A stretch of 64,000 nt of DNA from Eledone cirrhosa (taxonomy: Eukaryota > Mollusca > Cephalopoda > Octopoda > Eledonidae), in contig OZ024740.1 of assembly GCA_964016885.1 (NCBI GenBank), positions 295,961,670 through 296,025,669 on the forward strand, written 5' to 3'. Under the pieces are notes generated by a model, which was given only the letters and a program-made list of their open reading frames with translations, was not told the origin of the DNA and did no database searches. Positions 1-13,769 of the stretch are shown here, piece after piece. Each line of letters starts with the position of its first letter. Position 1 is the first letter of the stretch. Made by a program: the position numbers and the translations under genes.

Positions 1-127
1 AGACAGTGAATGTACCTAACAATATATTATATAGACAGTGAGTGTACTGAGAGTATATTATATAGACAGTGAGTGTACTGAGAATATATTATATAGACAG
101 TGAGTGTACCTAAGTATATATTATATA

Positions 128-166
128 GACAGTGAGTGTATCTAAGATCTAAGAATATATTATATA
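128..166 (+). repeat. 39-bp unit variant with AGATCT (22 copies)
   Basis: Seven bases are duplicated in this unit, giving TATCTAAGATCTAAG and creating a BglII site. AGATCT starts at 145, 1042, 1587, 2609, 3603, 5742, 6798, 8235, 9353, 10408, 15408, 16782, 17837, 32421, 39116, 45148, 50154, 53439, 55010, 58135, 61650 and 63760. It nearly always follows the 31-bp GACAGGAGTG unit (exceptions at 145 and 2609). It is absent from 17.84 to 32.42 kb. From 32 kb on most copies begin GTGAATG where the left-half copies begin GTGAGTG. It is the best single landmark for the duplications. Confidence 0.93.
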
Positions 167-198
167 GACAGTGAGTGTACCTAAGAATATATTATATA

Positions 199-230
199 GA
201 CAGTGAGTGTACCTAAGAATATATTATATA
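199..230 (+). repeat. Reference 32-bp consensus unit
   Basis: This unit matches the majority form and serves as the reference for the variants below. It carries one GTAC (RsaI) site in the mixed half, at unit positions 11-14. The stretch AATATATT is self-complementary and overlaps the start of the A/T half. The + strand of the mixed half is G-rich over C (6 G, 3 C). Thirty-two bp is close to three turns of B-DNA, so successive A/T halves should lie on about the same face of the helix; this is an inference from length only. Confidence 0.95.
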
Positions 231-993
231 GACAGTGAGTGTACCTAAGAATATATTATATAGACAGTGAGTGTACCTAAGAATATATTATATAGACAGC
301 GAGTGTACCTAAAACATATTATATAGACAGTGAGTGTACATAAGAATATATTATATAGACAGTGACTGTACCTACCAATATATTATATAGATAGTGAATG
401 TACCTAACAATATATTATATAGACAGTGAGTGTACCTAAGAATATATTATATAGACAGTTAATGTATCTAACAATATATTATATAGACAGTGAGTGTACT
501 GAGAATATATTATATAGACAGTGAGTGTAATGAGAATATATTATATAGACAGTGAATGTATCTAACAATATATTATATAGACAGTGAGTGTACTGAGAGT
601 ATATTATATAGACAGAGAGTGTACTGAGAATATATTATATAGACAGTGAGTGTACCTAAGAATATATTACATAGACAGTGAGTGTACCTAAGAATATATT
701 ATATAGACAGTGAGTGTACCTAAGAATATATTATATAGACAGTGAGTGTACCTTAGAATATATTATATAGACAGTGAGTGTACCAAATAATATATTATAT
801 AGACAGTGAGTCTACCTAAGAATATATTATATAGATAGTGAGTGTATCTAAGAATATATTATATAGACAGTGAGTGTATCTAAGAATATATTATATGGAC
901 AGTGAGTGTACCTAAGAATATATTATATAGATAGTAAGTGTACCTAAGAATATATTATATAGACAGTGAGTGTACCTAAGCATATATTATATA

Positions 994-1024
994 GACAGGA
1001 GTGTACCTGAGAATATATTATATA
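994..1024 (+). repeat. 31-bp GACAGGAGTG unit variant
   Basis: One T is lost from GACAGTGAG and the unit ends CCTGAG. It usually sits between an AAGCATATATT unit and the 39-bp AGATCT unit, forming a fixed trio. The trio recurs through the window, so its members travel together in duplications. A different unit with the same start but a CCTAAAAT ending occurs at 53621. Confidence 0.88.
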
Positions 1025-1126
1025 GACAGTGAGTGTATCTAAGATCTAAGTATATATTATATAGACAGTGAGTTTACTGAGAATATATTATATAGACAGC
1101 CAGTGTACCTAAGCATATATTATATA

Positions 1127-1155
1127 GACAGTGAGTGTACCCGAGAATATATATA
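1127..1155 (+). repeat. 29-bp unit variant with shortened A/T half
   Basis: The unit reads CCCGAG in place of CCTAAG and loses three bases of the A/T half. It contains a CpG, which the consensus lacks. Related copies lie near 1686, 6898, 8335, 10507, 15518, 17935 and 19620. A derived CACGAG form lies near 13845, 22959, 28051 and 34682. Past 35 kb only a full-length CCCCGAG form is seen (near 37896, 53760, 57236 and 60526; also 31265), so the shortened form is limited to the left part. Confidence 0.85.
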
Positions 1156-2434
1156 GACAGTGAGTGTACCTAAGAATATATTATATAGACAGTGAGTGTA
1201 TCTAAGAATATATTATATAGACAGTGAGTGTACATAAGAATATATTATATAGACAGTGAGTGTACCTAAGATATATTATATAGACAGTGAGTGTACCTAA
1301 CAATATATTATATAGACAGTGAGTGTACCTAAGAATATATTATATAGACAGTGAGTGTACCTAAGAATATATTATATAGACAGTGAGTGTACCTAAGAAT
1401 ATATTATATAGGTAGTGAGTGTACCTAAGAATATATTATATAGACAGTGAATGTACCTAAGAATATATTATATAGATAGTGAGTGTACCTCAGAATATAT
1501 TATATAGACAGTGAGTGTACCTAAGCATATATTATATAGACAGGAGTGTACCTGAGAATATATTATATAGACAGTGAGTGTATCTAAGATCTAAGTATAT
1601 ATTATATAGACAGTGAGTTTACTGAGAATATATTATATAGACAGCCAGTGTACCTAAGCATATATTATATAGACAGTGAGTGTACCCGAGAATATATATA
1701 GACAGTGAGTGTACCTAAGAATATATTATATAGACAGTGAGTGTATCTAAGAATATATTATATAGACAGTGAGTGTACATAAGAATATATTATATAGACA
1801 GTGAGTGTACCTAAGATATATTATATAGACAGTGAGTGTACCTAACAATATATTATATAGACAGTGAGTGTACCTAAGAATATATTATATAGACAGTGAG
1901 TGTACCTAAGAATATATTATATAGACAGTGAGTGTACCTAAGAATATATTATATAGGTAGTGAGTGTACCTAAGAATATATTATATAGACAGTGAATGTA
2001 CCTAAGAATATATTATATAGATAGTGAGTGTACCTCAGAATATATTATATAGACAGTGAGTGTATCTAAGAATATATTATATAGACAGTGAGTGTACCTA
2101 TGAATATATTATATAGACAGTGACTGTACCTAAGAATATATTATATAGACAGTGAGTGTACCTAAGAATATATTATATAGACAGTGAATGTACCTAAGAT
2201 TATATTATATAGACAGTGACTGTACCTAAGAATATATTATATAGACAGTGAGTGTACCTAAGATTATATTATATAGACAGTGACTGTACCTAAGAATATA
2301 TTATATAGACAGTGAGTGTACCTAAGAATATATTACATAGACAGTGAGTGTACCTAAGAATATATTATATAGACAGTGAATGTATCTAACAATATATTAT
2401 ATAGACAGTGAGTGTACTGAGAATATATTATATA

Positions 2435-2465
2435 GACAGTGAGTGTAATGAGAATATTTCATATA
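2435..2465 (+). repeat. 31-bp ATTTCAT unit variant (30 copies)
   Basis: The mixed half ends GTAATGAG and the A/T half reads AATATTTCATATA, so it contains a C. ATATTTC starts at 2454, 4471, 7602, 8783, 11276, 12072, 12740, 13217, 14775, 16212, 18705, 19501, 20390, 21186, 21854, 22331, 23729, 24525, 26277, 26945, 27422, 28820, 29616, 33862, 35452, 36248, 46589, 51595, 56450 and 58878. A spacing of 796 bp recurs, for example 11276-12072, 18705-19501, 23729-24525 and 35452-36248. Copies are dense from 7 to 30 kb and sparse beyond. Confidence 0.9.
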
Positions 2466-2758
2466 GACAGTGAATGTACCTAACAATATATTATATAGAC
2501 AGTGAGTGTACTGAGAGTATATTATATAGACAGTGAGTGTACTGAGAATATATTATATAGACAGTGAGTGTACCTAAGTATATATTATATAGACAGTGAG
2601 TGTATCTAAGATCTAAGAATATATTATATAGACAGTGAGTGTACCTAAGAATATATTATATAGACAGTGAGTGTACCTAAGAATATATTATATAGACAGT
2701 GAGTGTACCTAAGAATATATTATATAGACAGTGAGTGTACCTAAGAATATATTATATA

Positions 2759-2789
2759 GACAGCGAGTGTACCTAAAATATATTATATA
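2759..2789 (+). repeat. 31-bp GCGAG/CCTAAAAT unit variant
   Basis: It has a T-to-C change creating CpG (CAGCGAG) and loses one base (CCTAAAAT for CCTAAGAAT). It is almost always followed by a CATAAG unit, so the two form a linked pair. The pair is broken at 58.26 kb by a duplication edge. At 301 the related unit reads CCTAAAACAT. Confidence 0.85.
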
Positions 2790-3328
2790 GACAGTGAGTG
2801 TACATAAGAATATATTATATAGACAGTGACTGTACCTACCAATATATTATATAGATAGTGAATGTACCTAACAATATATTATATAGACAGTGAGTGTACC
2901 TAAGAATATATTATATAGACAGTTAATGTATCTAACAATATATTATATAGACAGTGAGTGTACTGAGAATATATTATATAGACAGTGAGTGTAATGAGAA
3001 TATATTATATAGACAGTGAATGTATCTAACAATATATTATATAGACAGTGAGTGTACTGAGAGTATATTATATAGACAGAGAGTGTACTGAGAATATATT
3101 ATATAGACAGTGAGTGTACCTAAGAATATATTACATAGACAGTGAGTGTACCTAAGAATATATTATATAGACAGTGAGTGTACCTAAGAATATATTATAT
3201 AGACAGTGAGTTTACTGAGAATATATTATATAGACAGTGAGTGTACCTAAGAATATATTATATAGACAGTGAGTGTACCTAAGAATATATTATATAGACA
3301 GTGAGTGTACCTTAGAATATATTATATA

Positions 3329-3362
3329 GACAGTGATTGTGTACCAAATAATATATTATATA
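3329..3362 (+). repeat. Unique 34-bp GATTGTGTACC unit
   Basis: This unit has two added bases (GTGATTGTGTACCAAATA). I saw it only here, in the second copy of the first 2-kb pair. Its partner near 770 reads the ordinary GTGAGTGTACC. It is a private mutation that was never amplified. Confidence 0.8.
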
Positions 3363-4579
3363 GACAGTGAGTCTACCTAAGAATATATTATATAGATAGG
3401 GAGTGTATCTAAGAATATATTATATAGACAGTGAGTGTATCTAAGAATATATTATATGGACAGTGAGTGTACCTAAGAATATATTATATAGATAGTGAGT
3501 GTACCTAAGAATATATTATATAGACAGTGAGTGTACCTAAGCATATATTATATAGACAGGAGTGTACCTGAGAATATATTATATAGACAGTGAGTGTATC
3601 TAAGATCTAAGAATATATTATATAGACAGTGAGTTTACTGAGAATATATTATATAGACAGCAAGTGTACCTAAGCATATATTATATAGACAGTGAGTGTA
3701 CCCGAGAATATATATAGACAGTGAGTGTACCTAAGAATATATTATATAGACAGTGAGTGTATCTAAGAATATATTATATAGACAGTGAGAGTACATAAGA
3801 ATATATTATATAGACAGTGAGTGTACCTAAGAATATATTATATAGACAGTGAGTGTACCTGACAATATATTATATAGACAGTGAGTGTACCTAAGAATAT
3901 ATTATATAGACAGTGAGTGTACCTAAGAATATATTATATAGACAGTGAGTGTACCTAAGAATATATTATATAGGTAGTGAGTGTACCTAAGAATATATTA
4001 TATAGACAGTGAATGTACCTAAGAATATATTATATAGATATTGAGTGTACCTCAGAATATATTATATAGACAGTGAGTGTATCTAAGAATATATTATATA
4101 GACAGTGAGTGTACCTAAGAATATATTATATAGACAGTGACTGTACCTAAGAATATATTATATAGACAGTGAGTGTACCTAAGAATATATTATATAGACA
4201 GTGAATGTACCTAAGATTATATTATATAGACAGTGACTGTACCTAAGAATATATTATATAGACAGTGAGTGTACCTAAGATTATATCATATAGACAGTGA
4301 CTGTACCTAAGAATATATTATATAGACAGTGAGTGTACCTAAGAATATATTACATAGACAGTGAGTGTACCTAAGAATATATTATATAGACAGTGAATGT
4401 ATCTAACAATATATTATATAGACAGTGAGTGTACTGAGAATATATTATATAGACAGTGAGTGTAATGAGAATATTTCATATAGACAGTGAATGTACCTAA
4501 CAATATATTATATAGACAGTGAGTGTACTGAGAGTATATTATATAGACAGTGAGTGTACTGAGAATATATTATATAGAC

Positions 4580-6240
4580 AGTGAGTGTACCTAAGAATAT
4601 ATTATATAGACAGTGTGTGTACCTAAGAATATATTATATAGACAGTGAGTGTACCTAAGAATATATTATATAGACAGTGAGTGTACCTAACAATATATAA
4701 TATAGACAGTTAGTGTTCATAAGAATATATTATATAGATAGTGAGTGTACCTAAGAATATTTTATATCGACAGTGAGTGTACCTAATAATATATTATATA
4801 GACAGTGAATGTATCTAACAATATATTATATAGACAGTGAGTGTAATGAGAATATATTATATAGACAGTGAATGTACCTAACAATATATTATATAGACAG
4901 TGAGTGTACTGAGAGTATATTATATAGACAGTGAGTGTACTGAGAATATATTATATAGACAGTGAGTGTACCTAAGAATATATTATATAGACAGTGAGTG
5001 TACCTAAGAATATATTATATAGACAGTGAGTGTACCTAAGAATATATTATATAGACAGTGAGTGTACCTAAGAATATATTATATAGACAGTGAGTGTACC
5101 TATAAATATATTATATAGACAGTGAGTGTACCTAAGAATATATTATTTAGACAGTGAGTGTACCTAACAATATATTATATAGATAGTGAGTGCACCTAAG
5201 AATATATTATATAGACAGTGAGTGTACCTAAGAATATATTATATAGACAGTGAATGTACCTAAGAATATATTATATAGATAGTGAGTGTACCTCAGAATA
5301 TATAATATAGACAGTGAGTGTACCTAAGAATATATTATATAGACAGCGAGTGTACCTAAGAATATATTATATAGACAGTGAGTGTACCTGAGAATATATT
5401 ATATAGACAGTGGGTGTACCTAAGAATATATTATATAGACAGTGAGTGTACCTAAGAATATATTATATAGACAGTGAGTGTACCAAATAATATATTATAT
5501 AGACAGTGAGTCTACCGAAGAATATATTATATAGATAGTGAGTGTACCTAAGAATATATTATATAGACAGTGAGTGTATCTAAGAATATATTATATAGAC
5601 AGTGAGTGTATCTAAGAATATATTATATAGACAGTGAGTGTACCTAAGAATATATTATATAGATAGTGAGTGTACCTAAGCATATATTATATAGGCAGGA
5701 GTGTACCTGAGAATATATTATATAGACAGTGAGTGTATCTAAGATCTAAGAATATATTATATAGACAGTGAGTGTACCTAAGAATATATTATATAGACAG
5801 TGAGTGTACCTAAGAATATATTATATAGACAGTGAGTGTACCTAAGAATATATTATATAGACAGTGAGTGTACCTAAGAATATATTATATAGACAGTGAG
5901 TGTACCTAAGAATATATTATATAGACAGCGAGTGTACCTAAAATATATTATATAGACAGTGAGTGTACATAAGAATATATTATATAGACAGTGACTGTAC
6001 CTAACAATATATTATATAGATAGTGAATGTACCTAACAATATATTATATAGACAGTGAGTGTACCTAAGAATATATTATATAGCCAGTTAATGTATCTAA
6101 CAATATATTATATAGACAGTGAGTGTACTGAGAATATATTATATAGACAGTGAGTGTAATGAGAATATATTATATAGACAGTGAATGTATATAACAATAT
6201 ATTATATAGACAGTGAGTGTACTGAGAGTATATTATATAG
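4580..6240. repeat. Irregular satellite stretch without a clear large duplicate boundary
   Basis: This stretch is still pure satellite, but I could not assign it to one clean long duplication. The part from about 5.74 to 6.24 kb resembles 2.61-3.08 kb: AGATCT at 2609 pairs with 5742 (offset 3,133), and the AGTTAATG unit at 2921 pairs with 6086 (offset 3,165), so one more unit is present between them. Rare private variants include a T-to-C change creating TGCACC near 5190 and CTACCGAAG near 5514. No other sequence is present. Confidence 0.6.
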
Positions 6241-8860
6241 ACAGTGAGTGTACTGAGAATATATTATATAGACAGTGAGTGTACCTAAGAATATATTACA
6301 TAGACAGTGAGTGTACCTAAGAATATATTATATAGACAGTGAGTGTACTGAGAATATATTATATAGACAATGAGTGTACCTAAGAATATACTATAAAGAC
6401 AGTGAGTGTACCTAAGAATATATTATATAGACAGTGAGTGTACCTGAGAATATACTATATAGACAGTGAGTGTACCTAAGAATATATTATATAGACAGTG
6501 AGTGTACCTTAGAATATATTATATAGACAGTGAGTGTACCAAATAATATATTATATAGACAGTGAGTCTACCTAAGAATATATTATATAGATAGTGAGTG
6601 TACCTAAGAATATATTATATAGACAGTGAGTGTATCTAAGAATATATTATATAGACAGTGAGTGTATCTAAGAATATATTATATAGATAGTGAGTGTACC
6701 TAAGAATATATTATATAGACAGTGAGTGTACCTAAGCATATATTATATAGACAGGAGTGTACCTGAGAATATATTATATAGACAGTGAGTGTATCTAAGA
6801 TCTAAGAATATATTATATAGACAGTGAGTTTACTGAGAATATATTATATAGACAGCCAGTGTACCTAAGCATATATTATATAGACAGTGAGTGTACCCGA
6901 GAATATATATAGACAGTGAGTGTACCTAAGAATATATTATATAGACAGTGAGTGTATCTAAGAATATATTATATAGACAGTGAGTGTACATAAGAATATA
7001 TTATATAGACAGTGACTGTACCTAAGAATATATTATATAGACAGTGAGTGTACCTAACAATATATTATATAGACAGTGAGTCTACCTAAGAATATATTAT
7101 ATAGACAGTGAGTGTACCTAAGAATATATTATATAGACAGTGAGTGTACCTAAGAATATATTATATAGGTAGTGAGTGTACCTAAGAATATATTATATAG
7201 ACAGTGAGTGTATCTAAGAATATATTATATAGACAGTGAGTGTATCTAAGAATATATTATATAGACAGTGACTGTACCTAAGAATATATTATATAGACAG
7301 TGAGTGTACCTAAGAATATATTATATAGACAGTGAATGTACCTAAGATTATATTATATAGACAGTGACTGTACCTAAGAATATATTATATAGACAGTGAG
7401 TGTACCTAAGATTATATTATATAGACAGTGACTGTACCTAAGAATATATTATATAGACAGTGAGTGTACCTAAGAATATATTACATAGACAGTGAGTGTA
7501 CCTAAGAATATATTATATAGACAGTGAATGTATCTAACAATATATTATATAGACAGTGAGTGTACTGAGAATATATTATATAGACAGTGAGTGTAATGAG
7601 AATATTTCATATAGACAGTGAATGTACCTAACAATATATTATATAGACAGTGAGTGTACTGAGAGTATATTATATAGACAGTGAGTGTACTGAGAATATA
7701 TTATATAGACAGTGAGTGTACCTAAGAATATATTATATAGACAGTGAGTGTACCTAAGAATATATTATATAGACAGTGAGTGTACTGAGAATATATTATA
7801 TAGACAATGAGTGTACCTAAGAATATACTATAAAGACAGTGAGTGTACCTAAGAATATATTATATAGACAGTGAGTGTACCTGAGAATATACTATATAGA
7901 CAGTGAGTGTACCTAAGAATATATTATATAGACAGTGAGTGTACCTTAGAATATATTATATAGACAGTGAGTGTACCAAATAATATATTATATAGACAGT
8001 GAGTCTACCTAAGAATATATTATATAGATAGTGAGTGTACCTAAGAATATATTATATAGACAGTGAGTGTATCTAAGAATATATTATATAGACAGTGAGT
8101 GTATCTAAGAATATATTATATAGATAGTGAGTGTACCTAAGAATATATTATATAGACAGTGAGTGTACCTAAGCATATATTATATAGACAGGAGTGTACC
8201 TGAGAATATATTATATAGACAGTGAGTGTATCTAAGATCTAAGAATATATTATATAGACAGTGAGTTTACTGAGAATATATTATATAGACAGCCAGTGTA
8301 CCTAAGCATATATTATATAGACAGTGAGTGTACCCGAGAATATATATAGACAGTGAGTGTACCTAAGAATATATTATATAGACAGTGAGTGTATCTAAGA
8401 ATATATTATATAGACAGTGAGTGTACATAAGAATATATTATATAGACAGTGACTGTACCTAAGAATATATTATATAGACAGTGAGTGTACCTAAGAATAT
8501 ATTATATAGACAGTGAATGTACCTAAGATTATATTATATAGACAGTGACTGTACCTAAGAATATATTATATAGACAGTGAGTGTACCTAAGATTATATTA
8601 TATAGACAGTGACTGTACCTAAGAATATATTATATAGACAGTGAGTGTACCTAAGAATATATTACATAGACAGTGAGTGTACCTAAGAATATATTATATA
8701 GACAGTGAATGTATCTAACAATATATTATATAGACAGTGAGTGTACTGAGAATATATTATATAGACAGTGAGTGTAATGAGAATATTTCATATAGACAGT
8801 GAATGTACCTAACAATATATTATATAGACAGTGAGTGTACTGAGAGTATATTATATAGAC
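6240..8860. repeat. 1,437-bp tandem duplication with a 256-bp deletion in the second copy
   Basis: The block from about 6.24 kb repeats from about 7.68 kb. The rare ACTATAAAG variant occurs at 6391 and 7828, and AGATCT at 6798 and 8235, both 1,437 bp apart. Near 8.46 kb the second copy loses 256 bp (8 units), and afterwards the offset is 1,181 bp (ATTTCAT-type units at 7602 and 8783). In the first copy two near-identical CTGTACCTAAG units, near 7015 and 7270, flank the equivalent of the missing segment. This is what unequal exchange between like units would leave. The related block at 15.0-16.2 kb retains the 256 bp. Confidence 0.85.
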
Positions 8861-11800
8861 AGTGAGTGTACTGAGAATATATTATATAGACAGTGAGTGT
8901 ACCTAACAATATATTATATAGACAGTGAGTGTACCTAAGAATATATTATATAGACAGTGAGTGTACCTAAGAATATATTATATAGACAGTGAGTGTACCT
9001 GAGAATATATTATATAGACAGTGATCGTACCTAAGAATATATTATATAGACAGTGAGTGTACCTAAGAATATATTATATAGACAGTGAGTGTACCTAAGA
9101 ATATATTATATAGACAGTGAGTGTACCTAAGAATATATTATATAGACAGTGAGTGTACCTAAGAATATATTATATAGATAGTGAGTGTACCTAAGAATAT
9201 ATTATATAGATAGTGAGTGTACCTAAGAATACATTATATAGACAGTGAGTGTATCTAAGAATATATTATATGGACAGTGAGTGTAACTAAGCATATATTA
9301 TATAGACAGGAGTGTACCTGAGAATATATTATATAGACAGTGAGTGTATCTAAGATCTAAGAAAATATTATATAGACAGTGAGTGTACCTAAGTATATAT
9401 TATATAGACAGTGAGTGTACCTAAGAATATATTATATAGACAGTGAGTGTACCTAAGAATATATTATATAGACAGTGAGTGTACCTAAGAATATATTATA
9501 TAGACAGTGAGTGTACCTAAGAATATATTATATAGACAGCGAGTGTACCTAAAATATATTATATAGACAGTGAGTGTACATAAGAATATATTATATAGAC
9601 AGTGATTGTACCTAACAATATATTATATAGATAGTGAATGTACCTAACAATATATTATATAGACAGTGAGTGTACCTAAGAATATATTATATAGACAGTT
9701 AATGTATCTAACAATATATTATATAGACAGTGAGTGTACTGAGAATATATTATATAGACAGTGAGTGTAATGAGAATATATTATATAGACAGTGAATGTA
9801 TCTAACAATATATTATATAGACAGTGAGTGTACTGAGAGTATATTATATAGACAGTGAGTGTACTGAGAATATATTATATAGACATGAGTGTACCTAAGA
9901 ATATATTACATAGACAGTGAGTGTACCTAAGAATATATTATATAGACAGTGAGTGTACCTAAGAATATATTATATAGACAGTGAGTGTACTGAGAATATA
10001 TTATATAGACAGTGAGTGTACCTAAGAATATATTATATAGACAGTGAGTGTACCTAAGAATATATTATATAGACAGTGAGTGTACCTGAGAATATACTAT
10101 ATAGACAGTGAGTGTACCTAAGAATATATTATATAGACAGTGAGTGTACCTTAGAATATATTATATAGACAGTGAGTGTACCAAATAATATATTATATAG
10201 ACAGTGAGTCTACCTAAGAATATATTATATAGATAGTGAGTGTACCTAAGAATATATTATATAGACAGTGAGTGTATCTAAGAATATATTATATAGACAG
10301 TGAGGGTATCTAAGAATATATTATATGGACAGTGAGTGTACCTAAGCATATATTATATAGACAGGAGTGTACCTGAGAATATATTATATAGACAGTGAGT
10401 GTATCTAAGATCTAAGAATATATTATATAGACAGTGAGTTTACTGAGAATATATTATATAGACAGCCAGTTTACCTAAGCATATATTATATAGACAGTGA
10501 GTGTACCCGAGAATATATATAGACAGTGAGTGTACCTAAGAATATATTATATAGACAGTGAGTGTATCTAAGAATATATTATATAGACGGTGAGTGTACA
10601 TAAGAATATATTATATAGACAGTGAGTGTACCTAAGAATATATTATATAGACAGTGAGTGTACCTAACAATATATTATATAGACAGTGAGTGTACCTAAG
10701 AATATATTATATAGACAGTGAGTGTACCTAAGAATATATTATATAGACAGTGAGTGTACCTAAGAATATATTATATAGTTAGTGAGTGTACCTAAGAATA
10801 TATTATATAGACAGTGAATGTACCTAAGAATATATTATATAGATAGTGAGTGTACCTCAGAATATATTATATAGACAGTGAGTGTATCTAAGAATATTTT
10901 ATATAGACAGTGAGTGTACCTAAGAATATATTATATAGACAGTGACTGTACCTAAGAATATATTATATAGACAGTGAGTGTACCTAAGAATATATTATAT
11001 AGACAGTGAATGTACCTAAGATTATATTATATAGACAGTGACTGTACCTAAGAATATATTATATAGACAGTGAGTGTACCTAAGATTATATTATATAGAC
11101 AGTGACTGTACCTAAGAATATATTATATAGACAGTGAATGTACCTAAGAATATATTACATAGACAGTGAGTGTACCTAAGAATATATTATATAGACAGTG
11201 AATGTATCTAACAATATATTATATAGACAGTGAGTGTACTGAGAATATATTATATAGACAGTGAGTGTAATGAGAATATTTCATATAGACAGTGAATGTA
11301 CCTAACAATATATTATATAGACAGTGAGTGTACTGAGAGTATATTATATAGACAGTGAGTGTACTGAGAATATATTATATAGACAGTGAGTGTACCTAAG
11401 AATATATTATATAGACAGTGAGTGTACCTAAGAATATATTATATAGACAGTGAGTGTACCTAAGAATATATTATATAGACAGTGAGTGTACCTGAGAATA
11501 TATTACATAGACAGTGATTGTACCTAAGAATATATTATATAGACAGTGAGTGTACCTAAGAATATATTATATAGACAGTGAGTGTACCTAAGAATATATT
11601 ATATAGACAGTGAGTGTACCTAAGAGTATATTATATAGATAGTGAGTGTACCTAAGAATATATTATATAGACAGTGAGTGTACCTAAGAATATATTATAT
11701 AGACAGTGGATGTACCTAAGAATATATTATATAGATAGTGAGTGTACCTCAGAATATATTATATAGACAGTGAGTGTACCTAAGAATATATTTTATAGAC

Positions 11801-13769
11801 AGTGAGTGTACCTAAGATTATATTATATAGACAGTGACTGTACCTAAGAATATATTATATATACAGTGAGTGTACCTAAGAATATATTACATAGACAGTG
11901 ACTGTACCTAACAATATATTATATAGATAGTGAATGTACCTAAGAATATATTATATAGACAGTGAGTGTACCTAAGAATATATTATATAGACAGTGAATG
12001 TATCTAACAATATATTATATAGACAGTGAGTGTACTGAGAATATATTATATAGACAGTGAGTGTAATGAGAATATTTCATATAGACAGTGAATGTACCTA
12101 ACAATATATTATATAGACAGTGAGTGTACTGAGAGTATATTATATAGACAGTGAGTGTACTGAGAATATATTATATAGACAGTGAGTGTACCTAAGAATA
12201 TATTATATAGACAGTGAGTGTACCTAAGAATATATTATATAGACAGTGAGTGTACCTAAGAATATATTATATAGACAGTGAGTGTACCTAAGAATATATT
12301 ATATAGACAGTTAGTGTTCCTAAGAATATATTATATAGATAGTGAGTGTACCTAAGAATATTTTATATCGACAGTGAGTGTACCTAATAATATATTATAT
12401 AGACAGTGAGTGTACCTAACAATATATTATATAGACAGTGAATGTATCCAAGAATATATTATATAGACAGTGATTGTACCTAAGAATATATTATATAGAC
12501 AGTGACTGGACCTAATAATATATTATATAGACAGTGAGTGTACCTAACAATATATTATATAGACAGTGACTGTACCTAACAATATATTATATAGACAGTG
12601 AGTGTACCTCAGAATATATTATATAGACAGTGAGTGTACCTAAGAATATATTATATAGACAGTGAGTGTATCTAACAATATATTATATAGACAGTGAGTG
12701 TACTGAGAATATATTTTATAGACAGTGAGTGTAATGAGAATATTTCATATAGACAGTGAATGTACCTAACAATATATTATATAGACAGTGAGTTTACTGA
12801 GAATATATTATATAGATAGTGAGTGTACCTAAGAATATTTTATATCGACAGTGAGTGTACCTAATAATATATTATATAGACAGTGAGTGTACCTAACAAT
12901 ATATTATATAGACAGTGAATGTATCCAAGAATATATTATATAGACAGTGATTGTACCTAAGAATATATTATATAGACAGTGACTGGACCTAATAATATAT
13001 TATATAGACAGTGAGTGTACCTAAGAATATATTATATAGACAGTGAGTGTACCTAAGAATATATTATATAGACAGTGAGTGTACCTCAGAATATATTATA
13101 TAGACAGTGAGTGTACCTAAGAATATATTATATAGACAGTGAGTGTATGTAACAATATATTATATAGACAGTGAGTGTACTGAGAATATATTTTATAGAC
13201 AGTGAGTGTAATGAGAATATTTCATATAGACAGTGAATGTACCTAACAATATATTATATAGACAGTGAGTGTACTGAGAATATATTATATAGACAGTGAG
13301 TGTACTGAGAATATATTATATAGACAGTGAGTGTACCTAAGAATATATTATATAGACAGTGAGTGTACCTAAGAATATATTATATAGACAGTGAGTGTAC
13401 CTAAGAATATATTATATAGACAGTGAGTGTACCTAAGAATATATTATATAGACAGTTAGTGTTCCCTAGAATATATTATATAGATAGTGAGTGTACATAA
13501 GAATATTTTATATAGACAGTGAGTGTACCTAATAATATATTATATAGACAGTGAGTGTACCTAACAATATATTATATAGACAGTGAATGTATCCAAGAAT
13601 ATATTATATAGACAGTGATTGTACCTAAGAATATATTATATAGACAGTGACTGGACCTAATAATATATTATATAGACAGTGAGTGTATCTAAGAATATAT
13701 TATATAGACAGTGACTGTACCTAAGAATATATTATATAGACAGTGAGTGTATTGAGAATATATTATTTA

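Larger units (their letters stand above)
936..2062. repeat. 545-bp tandem duplication (17 units)
   Basis: A block of 17 units is present twice in direct succession. The first base of the CATATATT variant lies at 981 and 1526, AGATCT at 1042 and 1587, the 29-bp unit's CCGAG at 1141 and 1686, and the TATAGGTAG variant at 1411 and 1956. All pairs are exactly 545 bp apart. The match ends near 2062, where TACCT in one copy meets TATCT in the other. The left junction lies between about 931 and 981. The related block at 3.5-4.05 kb has only one copy, so this duplication is specific to the 1-2450 segment. I saw no difference between the copies at the landmarks checked. Confidence 0.92.
1..4580. repeat. 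Two related ~2-2.5-kb copies (1-2450 and 2465-4580)
   Basis: The variant pattern from base 1 reappears from base 2465. The 39-bp unit's AGATCT at 145 recurs at 2609, and other variants up to about 740 are shifted by the same 2,464 bp. The second copy then has three extra units (about 95 bp, near 3205-3300), which moves the offset to 2,559-2,561; AGATCT at 1042 recurs at 3603. The first copy alone contains a 545-bp internal duplication, so after it the offset falls to 2,016-2,017, as seen for ATTTCAT-type units at 2454 and 4471. Correspondence ends near 4580. The copies also differ by scattered substitutions, such as 308 against its partner near 2772, so this duplication is older than the 5-kb ones further right. 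Confidence 0.85.

Noticed and set aside
128..166. The extra 7 bases in the 39-bp unit as a target-site duplication
   Set aside because: There is no inserted element. The extra bases repeat adjacent unit sequence, which fits slippage inside a unit.
2435..2465. ATTTCAT units as remnants of an inserted element
   Set aside because: They differ from ordinary units by a few bases and keep unit register; they are unit variants spread by duplication.
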